Part shown: positions 1-5,361 of the stretch, in pieces
Layout of the letters: each line of letters begins with the position of its first letter
Position numbering within the stretch: the first letter of the stretch is position 1
NCBI GenBank assembly: GCA_016793525.1
Contig: JAEUJT010000254.1
Span: 1-5,361 of the forward strand
Length of the DNA: 5,361 nt
Source: Archangium sp.
GTDB lineage: Bacteria; Myxococcota; Myxococcia; Myxococcales; Myxococcaceae
Direction of reading: 5' to 3'
The notes under the pieces: generated by a model
Told to the model about the DNA's origin: nothing
The model's database searches: none
Seen by the model: the letters and a program-made list of their open reading frames with translations, nothing else
Position numbers and translations under genes: made by a program

Positions 1-651
1 GTCGACATCGCCAACCGCATCGAGCTGAAGCAGATCCGCGCGGGCATCGTGGTCTCGGCGGAGAGCTCGCGCGCAATCGTCGACGCCACGGTCGCCCAGC
101 TCAACGCGACGCCGACCATCGACGCCTACCGCTTGGGCCTCGCGACGATGACCGGTGGCTCGGGCGCGGTGGCGGTGGTGCTGACCGAGGCTGGCTTCTC
201 CGACAGCGAACACCGCCTCGTCGCCGGCGCCGCGCTGGCCGCTCCGGAGCACCACCGGCTGTGCAAGTGGGGGCCGACGCAGGGGCTGCTCGGGGAGACG
301 CCGAACGTGATGACCACCGACGCGTCGCACGTGCTGGAACACGGTGTGGCGCTCGGCAAACGCACCTGGCAGCGCTTCCTCGACGAGGCGGGCTGGCGCG
401 GAGACGACGTCGATCGCGTCATCTGCCACCAGGTCGGAGCGAGCCACCGCCGCGAGGTGCTCGGCACGCTGGGCATCGACCAGCAGCGCGACTTCTCGAC
501 CTTCGAGACGCTGGGAAACATGGGCACGGTCTCTGTGCCGCTGACCGCCGCCATGGCCGACGAGGCGGGCTTCCTCCGCTCGGGCGACCGCGTGGGGTTC
601 TTGGGCATCGGCAGCGGCCTCAACTGTCTGATGCTGGGGTTGCACTGGTGA
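1..651 (+). CDS. oleA: OleA, acyl-CoA head-to-head condensing enzyme (5' truncated by window edge)
   Basis: Thiolase-superfamily (FabH-like) enzyme that condenses two long-chain acyl-CoAs into a 2-alkyl-3-oxoalkanoic acid, the first step of bacterial long-chain olefin synthesis. The frame is open from base 1, so 216 residues are visible of a family length near 340. The first visible residues (VDIANRIE) correspond to the helix just after the catalytic Cys of the NACL-type motif, which therefore lies a few codons upstream of the window. Visible active-site elements are the His of ICHQVG (codon 427-429) and the Asn of LGNMG (codon 517-519). They are 30 residues apart, the spacing I recall for His285 and Asn315 of Xanthomonas OleA. 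The C-terminal glycine-rich loop GIGSGLNC (residues 202-209) is a hallmark of OleA. The stop at 649-651 lies against oleB. FabH or another KAS III-like enzyme is the alternative, but the oleBCD context makes OleA very likely. Confidence 0.93.
   Translation, partial: VDIANRIELKQIRAGIVVSAESSRAIVDATVAQLNATPTIDAYRLGLATMTGGSGAVAVVLTEAGFSDSEHRLVAGAALAAPEHHRLCKWGPTQGLLGETPNVMTTDASHVLEHGVALGKRTWQRFLDEAGWRGDDVDRVICHQVGASHRREVLGTLGIDQQRDFSTFETLGNMGTVSVPLTAAMADEAGFLRSGDRVGFLGIGSGLNCLMLGLHW
647..651 (+). promoter_or_regulatory. Ribosome binding site of oleB, overlapping the oleA stop
   Basis: GGTGA includes the oleA stop codon and matches the 3' part of the extended AAGGAGGTGA consensus, five bases ahead of the ATG at 657. 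It favours that start over the GTG at 648, which would itself sit inside this site. The GTG instead has TGGGG at 635-639 as a weaker upstream match. Confidence 0.45.
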
Positions 652-656
652 GCGCC

Positions 657-1571
657 ATGACTTTCGATCCATCTCCGTACCGCGAGCTGTACCCGTGGCA
701 GGGCCGCCACCTCGACGTCGGCCAGGGCGTGCGCATGCACTACCTCGACGAGGGCCGCGGGGAGCCGCTGGTGATGCTCCACGGCAACCCGACGTGGTCG
801 TTCTACTGGCGCAACCTGGTGAAGGGCCTGAGCGGCTCGTACCGCTGCCTGGTGCCGGATCACGTGGGCTGTGGCCTGAGTGATAAGCCCGCTGACAATA
901 AGTACACATATGTTCTCGACCGCCGCGTGACTGATCTCGAGGCGATGCTCGAGCAGGCCGGCGTGACGAAAGACATCACCTTGGTGGTGCACGACTGGGG
1001 CGGGATGATCGGCCTGGCCTTCGCGACCAAACACCCCGAGCGCATCAAGCGAATCATCGCGCTCAACACCGCGGGCTTCGGGCTGCCCGAAGGCCGCTCG
1101 CTACCGTGGCAGATCGCGGTGGTGCGCCGCATGCCGTGGTTCTCTGTGCCGGTGCGCGGGCTCAACGCGTTCAGCCGCGGCGCGAACCTCACCTGCTCCA
1201 CCCGGCCCGGCCGCATGACGCCGCTGGTGAAGCGCGCCTACCTCGCGCCGTACGACTCGTGGGCGAACCGCATCGCGGTGCAGCGCTTCGTCGAAGACAT
1301 TCCCCTCGTGCCCGGAGACCCGAGCTGGGCGACGGTGAACGAGGTGTCGCAGAAGCTGGGGCAGTTCTCGAAGATCCCCGTGCTGGTGTGCTGGGGGCGG
1401 CGCGACTTCGTGTTCAACGACGCGTTCCTCGCGGAGTGGCGCAAGCGGCTGCCCAACGCCGAGGTGCACACCTTCGACGATGCGGGCCACTACGTGCTCG
1501 AGGACGCGCACGAGGAGATCTTGCCCATCGTCCGCGACTTTCTCTCCAAGCACCCGTTGAACCCGTCATGA
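657..1571 (+). CDS. oleB: OleB, beta-lactone decarboxylase (alpha/beta hydrolase fold)
   Basis: A 304-residue alpha/beta hydrolase related to haloalkane dehalogenases; family length is about 300. OleB converts the cis-beta-lactone made by OleC into a cis-alkene and CO2, the last pathway step. Visible features are the oxyanion-region motif HGNPTWSFYW (residues 42-51), the nucleophile elbow VHDWGG with nucleophilic Asp113, a second acidic residue Asp250 in GRRDF, and the catalytic His278 in DDAGHYVLED. Asp and His positions almost match those I recall for Xanthomonas OleB. The ATG at 657 has GGTGA (647-651) five bases upstream, an exact piece of the extended Shine-Dalgarno. An in-frame GTG at 648 overlaps the oleA stop as GTGA and would add three residues. 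The gene ends in a 4-nt ATGA overlap with oleC, so OleB and OleC are separate proteins here, unlike the OleBC fusions of actinobacteria. A run of A/T-rich codons near 882-917 departs from its surroundings. Confidence 0.94.
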   Translation: MTFDPSPYRELYPWQGRHLDVGQGVRMHYLDEGRGEPLVMLHGNPTWSFYWRNLVKGLSGSYRCLVPDHVGCGLSDKPADNKYTYVLDRRVTDLEAMLEQAGVTKDITLVVHDWGGMIGLAFATKHPERIKRIIALNTAGFGLPEGRSLPWQIAVVRRMPWFSVPVRGLNAFSRGANLTCSTRPGRMTPLVKRAYLAPYDSWANRIAVQRFVEDIPLVPGDPSWATVNEVSQKLGQFSKIPVLVCWGRRDFVFNDAFLAEWRKRLPNAEVHTFDDAGHYVLEDAHEEILPIVRDFLSKHPLNPS

Positions 1572-3238
1572 CGTCGGTCAACATCGCGTCGCATATTCCC
1601 GCGATGGCGGCGCTCGACCCGAAGCGCGCCGCGCTCATCGCCCCCGACGGCCGCGGCGGGTGGAGCTCGATGTCATTCGGGGAGCTCAACGCGCGGAGCG
1701 ACGCCTACGCGCGCGGGCTGGAGGCGATCGGCATCGGCCGGGGCGTGCGCACGGTGCTGATGGTGCCGCCGAGCTTCGACTTCTTCCCGCTCGTGTTCGG
1801 GCTCTTCAAGGCGGGCGCGGTGATCGTGCTCATCGACCCGGGCATCGGCCGAGCCGCGCTGCTCAAGTGCCTCGACGAGGTGGAGCCGGAGGCGTTCATC
1901 GGCATTCCCCCCGCGCACGTGGCGCGCCTGCTGTTCCCCAAGCCATTCCGCAAGGTGAAGGCCACGGTCACCGTGGGCCGGCGCTGGTTCTGGGGCGGGC
2001 ACACTGCCAAGCAGGTGTTGGCGCTCGGGGGCACCGAGCCGTACCGCATGGCGGACCCAGCTCCGAACGAGACCGCGGCGATTCTGTTCACCTCGGGTTC
2101 GACGGGCATCCCCAAGGGCGTGGTGTACACGCACGAGATCTTCGACGCGCAGGTGCGCCTCATTCGCGACACGTACGGCATTCAGCCGGGGGAGATCGAT
2201 CTCCCCACGTTCCCGCTGTTCGCGCTCTTCGACCCGGCGCTGGGCATGACGGCCGTGCTCCCAGAGATGGACTTCCGCTCGCCGGCGAAAGCAGACCCGG
2301 TGAAGTTGATCGACGCCATCACGAGGCACGGCTGCACGTCGATGTTCGGCTCCCCGGCGCTGGTCGACAACCTGAGCCGGCACGCGAAGAGCCACCGCGT
2401 CACGCTCCCGACGCTGAAGCGGGCGCTGTGCGCAGGGGCTCCAGTCCGCAACGACGTGCTCGAGCGCATGAGCGCATGCCTCACCGGAGAGGCCCAGGTC
2501 TTCACGCCGTTCGGCGCGACCGAGTCGCTCCCGGTGGCGAGCATCGGGAGTCGTGAGGCGGTGACCGAGACCGCGTCGCACACCGCGGCCGGCGCTGGCG
2601 TGTGCGTCGGCCGCCCCGTGACAGGCGTCACCGTGCGCATCATTCGCATCACCGACTCGCCGATACCCTCGTGGTCCGACGAGCTGCTCGTTCCCGACGG
2701 CACCATCGGCGAGATCACCGTGCGCGGCCCGATCGTCACGCCCGAGTACTTCCGCCGCCCGGAGCAGACGGCGCTGGCCAAGATCCGCGAGGGCGACGCG
2801 ATCGTGCACCGCATGGGCGACGTGGGGTACCTCGACCCGCAGGGCCGGCTGTGGATGTGCGGGCGCAAGAGCCACCGCGTGGAGACCGCGTCGGGCACGC
2901 TCTTCACCGTGCCGATCGAGGAGACGCTGAACCAGAATCCCTGGGTCAAGCGCACCGCCCTTGTAGGCGTGGGCCCCAAGGGCCAGCAGCGCCCCGTGGT
3001 CTTGGTCGAGCTCAACCAAGACCTGATCAACTCCCTCTCCCACCGGCCCCCGCCCGAAGTGTCGTGGTCGGCCGCGCAACACGCGCAGAGCATCAAGACC
3101 TTCGCGGCGTCGAAGCCGCATACCGCCGGCCTCGAGTCCTTCCACGTCTACCCAGGTGCCTTCCCCGTCGACGCGCGGCACAACGCGAAAATCGAGCGCG
3201 AGAAGCTGGCGAAGTGGGCGCAGGAGCAGGGCCTGTGA
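1568..3238 (+). CDS. oleC: OleC, ATP-dependent beta-lactone synthetase (ANL superfamily)
   Basis: A 556-residue adenylate-forming enzyme, normal length for OleC. It adenylates the beta-hydroxy acid from OleD and closes it to a beta-lactone, releasing AMP and PPi. Despite its acyl-CoA ligase fold it does not make a thioester. ANL core motifs appear in order: P-loop TSGSTGIPKG (175-184), FGATES (315-320, the YGxTE-type motif), GDVGYLD with Asp418 (ribose binding), GRLWMCGRK with the hinge-region Arg433, and the C-terminal catalytic Lys541 in NAKIER. The stretch around PIPSWSDELLVP and the GVGPKGQQRPV segment are characteristic of OleC rather than of fatty-acyl-CoA synthetases. The ATG overlaps the oleB stop as ATGA and has no clear Shine-Dalgarno of its own, which suggests coupling to oleB translation. 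The stop overlaps the oleD GTG. Homologous enzymes (LstC, NltC) close beta-lactone natural products such as lipstatin and nocardiolactone. Confidence 0.95.
   Translation: MTSVNIASHIPAMAALDPKRAALIAPDGRGGWSSMSFGELNARSDAYARGLEAIGIGRGVRTVLMVPPSFDFFPLVFGLFKAGAVIVLIDPGIGRAALLKCLDEVEPEAFIGIPPAHVARLLFPKPFRKVKATVTVGRRWFWGGHTAKQVLALGGTEPYRMADPAPNETAAILFTSGSTGIPKGVVYTHEIFDAQVRLIRDTYGIQPGEIDLPTFPLFALFDPALGMTAVLPEMDFRSPAKADPVKLIDAITRHGCTSMFGSPALVDNLSRHAKSHRVTLPTLKRALCAGAPVRNDVLERMSACLTGEAQVFTPFGATESLPVASIGSREAVTETASHTAAGAGVCVGRPVTGVTVRIIRITDSPIPSWSDELLVPDGTIGEITVRGPIVTPEYFRRPEQTALAKIREGDAIVHRMGDVGYLDPQGRLWMCGRKSHRVETASGTLFTVPIEETLNQNPWVKRTALVGVGPKGQQRPVVLVELNQDLINSLSHRPPPEVSWSAAQHAQSIKTFAASKPHTAGLESFHVYPGAFPVDARHNAKIEREKLAKWAQEQGL
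3222..3226 (+). promoter_or_regulatory. Ribosome binding site of oleD inside the oleC 3' end
   Basis: AGGAG lies 8 bases ahead of the GTG at 3235, within the last codons of oleC. It is the best Shine-Dalgarno in the ole operon and decides the oleD start. It means oleD can be initiated directly as well as by coupling through the GTGA overlap. Confidence 0.7.
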
Positions 3239-4236
3239 AAGCGCTCGTCACCGGCGGCGGCGGCTTCTTGGGGAGCGCGCTCGTGAAGCGGCTCCTCGGG
3301 CGCGGCGACTCGGTGCGGGTCATCGCACGCGGCGAGTACCCGGAGCTGCGCACGCTCGGCGCTGAGGTGATTCAAGGCGACATCCGCGCCCTCCCCGCCC
3401 TCACCAAGGCCTGCGAAGGCGTCGATGTGGTGTTCCACACCGCGGCCAAGGCGGGCGGCTGGGGCGATAAGCGCGAATACGAATCGATCAACGTCACCGG
3501 CACCGAAAACGTCATCGCGGCGTGCAAGGCGGTCGGCGTGCGGGCGCTCGTGTACACGAGCTCTCCGAGCGTGGTGCACGATCACGCGCCCATCGAGGGC
3601 GGGAATGAGTCACTCCCCTACGCCTCGCGTTTCCTCGCGCACTACCCGCGCACCAAGGCCATCGCCGAGCAACGCGTGCGCGCCGCGGGAGACGACGCGC
3701 TGCGCACCATCTCCCTCCGTCCCCACTTCATCTGGGGCCCTGGAGATCGCCACCTCCTCCCCCGGCTCCTCGCGCGCGCGAAGACGGGCCGCCTCCGCCA
3801 GGTGGGCACGGCTGATCCGAAAACCGACGCGATCTACATCGACAACTGCGTCGAGGCGCACGTGCTGGCGGCCGACAAGCTCCTCTCCCCCGAGGGCGGC
3901 GCGCTCAACGGCAAGGTGTACTTCGTGAGCGACGGAGATCCGCAGGGCGTGTGGACGCTGGCCAACCGCATGCTCGCGGCGGCTGGAGCCCCGAAGGTGG
4001 GCAAGCCGATTCCCGCCTGGGCGGCGTACGCGGTTGGCGCGGTGCTGGAAGCCGCGCACGGCGCCGTGGGGAGCGCCAAGGAGCCGCTCATGACGCGCTT
4101 CGCGGCGAGCGAGCTGTCGACCGCGCAGTGGTACGACATCTCCGCTGCGCGCAAGGATCTCGGCTACGCGCCGCTGGTCACCGTCGACGAGGGCTTCCGT
4201 CGCCTCGAGACGTGGTGTCGCCAAGCCTCGCGCTGA
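3235..4236 (+). CDS. oleD: OleD, NAD(P)H-dependent 2-alkyl-3-oxoalkanoate reductase (extended SDR)
   Basis: A 333-residue extended short-chain dehydrogenase, the usual OleD length. It reduces the OleA beta-keto acid to the beta-hydroxy acid used by OleC. The Rossmann motif TGGGGFLG sits at residues 6-13. The substrate-site strand is YTSSPSV (107-113, catalytic Ser expected in this stretch). The catalytic pair is Tyr137 and Lys141 in YPRTK. LRPHFIWGPGDRHLLPRL and YIDNCVEAH are typical of the 3-beta-HSD/OleD branch. The start is a GTG at 3235 that overlaps the oleC stop as GTGA. It is supported by AGGAG at 3222-3226 with an 8-nt gap, and by the Rossmann fold beginning at once with KALVTGGGG. 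The family is cytosolic, and OleB, C and D are known to form large assemblies. A generic NAD-dependent epimerase or 3-beta-HSD label would fit the fold, but position and motifs point to OleD. Confidence 0.94.
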   Translation: MKALVTGGGGFLGSALVKRLLGRGDSVRVIARGEYPELRTLGAEVIQGDIRALPALTKACEGVDVVFHTAAKAGGWGDKREYESINVTGTENVIAACKAVGVRALVYTSSPSVVHDHAPIEGGNESLPYASRFLAHYPRTKAIAEQRVRAAGDDALRTISLRPHFIWGPGDRHLLPRLLARAKTGRLRQVGTADPKTDAIYIDNCVEAHVLAADKLLSPEGGALNGKVYFVSDGDPQGVWTLANRMLAAAGAPKVGKPIPAWAAYAVGAVLEAAHGAVGSAKEPLMTRFAASELSTAQWYDISAARKDLGYAPLVTVDEGFRRLETWCRQASR

Positions 4237-4262
4237 GCTCGGGCGAGAAACTGGGCCGTGCC

Positions 4263-4288
4263 TCTCGGCGCGACACTGGGCGCCGAGA
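4263..4288. terminator. Perfect 9-bp inverted repeat between convergent oleD and PPTase genes, candidate bidirectional terminator
   Basis: TCTCGGCGC (4263-4271) is exactly complementary to GCGCCGAGA (4280-4288) across an 8-nt loop. It lies in the 64-nt spacer 27 bases past the oleD stop and 13 bases past the PPTase stop. A symmetrical hairpin at this place suits transcription ending from both sides. No T-run follows on either strand, so it is not a canonical intrinsic terminator. In such GC-rich DNA it may assist Rho or only protect the 3' ends. A smaller hairpin (GAGCG 4290-4294, CGCTC 4298-4302) follows it and touches the PPTase stop. Confidence 0.45.
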
Positions 4289-4300
4289 CGAGCGCGACGC

Positions 4301-4963
4301 TCAACCTGAGCGCTTCGCCCGCACCATCGCCACGACGCGAACGTCGAGCGACTCGAGCGCGGCCTCCAACGTGAGGGGCACGCCGAACGGAGTCGACGGG
4401 AAAAGCTCGACCGACGGTGGCTCGATTCGCACCCGCGCCTCGTGGAACGCCACGTAGCGCTGCACGTGGGGGTAAATGGCTTTGTACGTCGCCTCCTTCA
4501 ACGCGAACGCGCGCATCAGCCGAGGCCAGCGCTGCTCGATCGGGAGCGCGTCGAACTCGTCGAGTTCTTCGGGTCGCAGCACCCGGGAGGCGATGTTGAG
4601 CGGCTCGCGGCCTCCGCCTTCGAGATCGAGCCCCACCGTGCCCTCGCCCAGCGGCGCCACCAAGGCCAGCGCCACGTCGTCTTTGTGGGAGATGGAGACG
4701 CTCCACGGTCCGTCGACCAGCGGCTGCCGCTCGGAGCCCGTCAGCAACGGCCCCGTGCCACCGGCTGCGTGCCACGCGATGCGACCACCGGCGTATTCGA
4801 TCTGTCGCCGCGCCCGATGGGTCGCGGCTTCACCCTGCTCTGCGTCATGGAGCCGCGCGAGAACCGCGCCCCCGACCGGCTCGAGGCCCGACGGCAGCGA
4901 CACCGCCGCGAGCGTGCCGAACGCTGTCTGCCGCACGAAGAGGGTCTGAAACGCTTCCGACAC
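4301..4963 (-). CDS. Sfp-type 4'-phosphopantetheinyl transferase
   Basis: A 220-residue enzyme that would transfer 4'-phosphopantetheine from CoA to a conserved Ser on acyl or peptidyl carrier proteins, turning apo into holo forms. Family signatures appear in order: WSVSISHKDDVAL (87-99, with His93 in the CoA-binding region), VGLDLE (110-115, Mg2+ ligands Asp113 and Glu115), and FALKEATYKAIYP (153-165, with Glu157 and Lys161). Length suits the compact Sfp/EntD class rather than the shorter AcpS class. The GTG at 4963 is the most upstream reasonable start in a frame that stays open further up. No clear Shine-Dalgarno precedes it, so the true start could be the GTG at 4936. The gene converges on oleD and diverges from the ATPase gene, so it is its own transcription unit. 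Its carrier-protein partner is not in the window, and the ole pathway itself uses acyl-CoA. Confidence 0.9.
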   Translation of the reverse strand: MSEAFQTLFVRQTAFGTLAAVSLPSGLEPVGGAVLARLHDAEQGEAATHRARRQIEYAGGRIAWHAAGGTGPLLTGSERQPLVDGPWSVSISHKDDVALALVAPLGEGTVGLDLEGGGREPLNIASRVLRPEELDEFDALPIEQRWPRLMRAFALKEATYKAIYPHVQRYVAFHEARVRIEPPSVELFPSTPFGVPLTLEAALESLDVRVVAMVRAKRSG

Positions 4964-5047
4964 GCACCCATGTTGGCGCGTTCTTCGTGGTCGGTGAAAG
5001 CGCAAAGCGGAGGTAACATCCCTCGACCTCTTCACCGGAGTTCGTCG
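4964..5047. promoter_or_regulatory. Divergent intergenic region between the PPTase and ArsA-like genes
   Basis: This 84-nt spacer should hold the promoters of both flanking genes. Part of it (around 4996-5019) is less GC-rich than the coding DNA. TAACAT (5014-5019) matches four of six -10 positions for the + strand, but I see no good -35 box 16-18 bases upstream, and no convincing sigma-70 promoter on the - strand. No operator-like palindrome was found. The promoter role is inferred from gene arrangement only. Confidence 0.35.
5036..5040 (+). promoter_or_regulatory. Ribosome binding site pointing to a CTG start for the ArsA-like gene
   Basis: CGGAG lies 7 bases ahead of the CTG at 5048, optimal spacing. 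The next in-frame start candidate, GTG at 5072, has only a pyrimidine-rich stretch and AGACGC in front of it. The site therefore decides in favour of the rare CTG start. Confidence 0.5.
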
Positions 5048-5361
5048 CTGAACGAGCTGCTCTCCAGACGCGTGATTCTCGTCACCGGCAAAGGTGGCGT
5101 CGGCCGATCCACCACGGCGGCCGCCATCGCCACGATGGGGCAGCGCGCTGGAAAACGAACGTTGCTGTGTGAGATCGGTGACGACCCCTCCGACTATTCG
5201 CCGCTCGCGAAGCACTTCGGGAGAGAGCGCTTCCCCGTCGAGCCGATCGAGATCGCTGAGGGCTTGCGCGGGGTGATGCTGCTGGCGCGCACCGGGCAAG
5301 AGATGTTCCTGAGCTCCGTCATCCACTCCGCCACCATCGCGCGCTTGGCGCTGCAGTCCGA
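5048..5361 (+). CDS. ArsA/MinD-type P-loop ATPase, N-terminal part (3' truncated by window edge)
   Basis: The 104 visible residues begin with a short lead (NELLSRR), then strand VILVTG and a deviant Walker A motif GKGGVGRST (14-22), followed by a helix TAAAIATMGQ and the strand TLLCEIGDDPS (38-48). This is the SIMIBI-class fold of the anion-transporting ATPase (ArsA/Get3) and MinD/ParA group. The signature Lys15 is present, but the P-loop Lys is Arg20. In ArsA-type relatives ATP hydrolysis drives dimer closure, but the partner and cargo here are unknown, and the switch regions that would separate ArsA from ParA lie outside the window. The start is probably CTG at 5048, behind CGGAG with a 7-nt gap. 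GTG at 5072 would start the protein right at the first beta strand. The gene diverges from the PPTase gene across 84 bases. Similar ArsA-like ATPases, sometimes in tandem pairs, occur in myxobacteria, from memory. Confidence 0.8.
   Translation, partial: MNELLSRRVILVTGKGGVGRSTTAAAIATMGQRAGKRTLLCEIGDDPSDYSPLAKHFGRERFPVEPIEIAEGLRGVMLLARTGQEMFLSSVIHSATIARLALQS

Noticed and set aside
1..6. GTCGAC (SalI site) exactly at the window edge, possible cloning junction
   Set aside because: The same hexamer is expected often in GC-rich DNA, and the OleA frame continues through it normally.
261..656. Possible N-terminal extension of OleB, as the frame is open upstream to 261
   Set aside because: The extension lies fully inside the conserved C-terminal half of OleA, is low-complexity Arg/Ala-rich, and exceeds the family length. 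The start belongs at 657 (or 648).
1673..3181. A long open antisense frame (about 500 codons) opposite oleC
   Set aside because: Its translation is rich in Arg, His, Glu and Ala with no domain pattern. It is what the reverse complement of a GC-biased gene produces, and OleC on the + strand is certain.
2602..3234. Possible N-terminal extension of OleD within oleC, open from 2602
   Set aside because: It is a frame shadow of OleC. The Rossmann motif starts right after the GTG at 3235, which has a strong ribosome site.
4741..5019. Alternative - strand ORF beginning MLPPLCAFTDHEERANMG
   Set aside because: It runs out of frame over the PPTase N-terminus and has no recognisable pattern. The frame with the Sfp-type motifs is the real one.
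4964..5326. Upstream extension of the PPTase frame to an ATG near 5326
   Set aside because: It would run antisense through the ATPase P-loop and add about 120 residues with no domain, far beyond the family length.
1..5361. CRISPR arrays, tRNA/rRNA genes, insertion sequences, attachment sites, riboswitches
   Set aside because: I found no direct repeats with spacers, no cloverleaf, no transposase motif and no terminal inverted repeats. Almost every base is covered by coding sequence.

Overview
The window is high-GC DNA with strong G/C preference at third codon positions. It carries a nearly complete ole (long-chain olefin) operon, followed by a convergent phosphopantetheinyl transferase gene and the start of a divergent ArsA-type ATPase gene. 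GC content, four separate ole genes in A-B-C-D order, and a GKGGVGRST-type ArsA-like ATPase suggest a soil or aquatic proteobacterium. A myxobacterium or relative is the best guess. That placement is inference: there is no rRNA or other marker gene here.

Region 1 (1-4236, + strand): the C-terminal two thirds of OleA (thiolase-fold condensing enzyme), then complete OleB (alpha/beta hydrolase-fold beta-lactone decarboxylase), OleC (ANL-superfamily beta-lactone synthetase) and OleD (SDR-type NAD(P)H-dependent 2-alkyl-3-oxoalkanoate reductase). The junctions are a 5-nt gap (or a GTGA overlap if the alternative oleB start is used), an ATGA overlap and a GTGA overlap. This is a translationally coupled operon with no room for internal promoters between genes. 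In the known pathway OleA joins two fatty acyl-CoAs head to head into a beta-keto acid, OleD reduces it to a beta-hydroxy acid, OleC cyclises that to a cis-beta-lactone using ATP, and OleB removes CO2 to give a long-chain cis-alkene. All catalytic residues I could look for in B, C and D are present. For OleA the His and Asn are visible, but the nucleophilic Cys lies just upstream of the window.

Region 2 (4237-4300): a 64-nt convergent intergenic spacer with a perfect 9-bp inverted repeat, a candidate bidirectional terminator. Region 3 (4301-4963, - strand): a compact Sfp-type 4'-phosphopantetheinyl transferase. Region 4 (4964-5047): a short divergent intergenic region that must hold the control sites of both flanking genes. 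Region 5 (5048 to the end, + strand): the N-terminus of an ArsA/MinD-type P-loop ATPase. It has two oddities: an apparent CTG start placed behind a good ribosome binding site, and Arg in place of the P-loop Lys.

The ole genes are a described system. I see no clearly new biological system. The points most worth a second look are the start and P-loop of the ATPase and the PPTase neighbour of an acyl-CoA-dependent hydrocarbon pathway.
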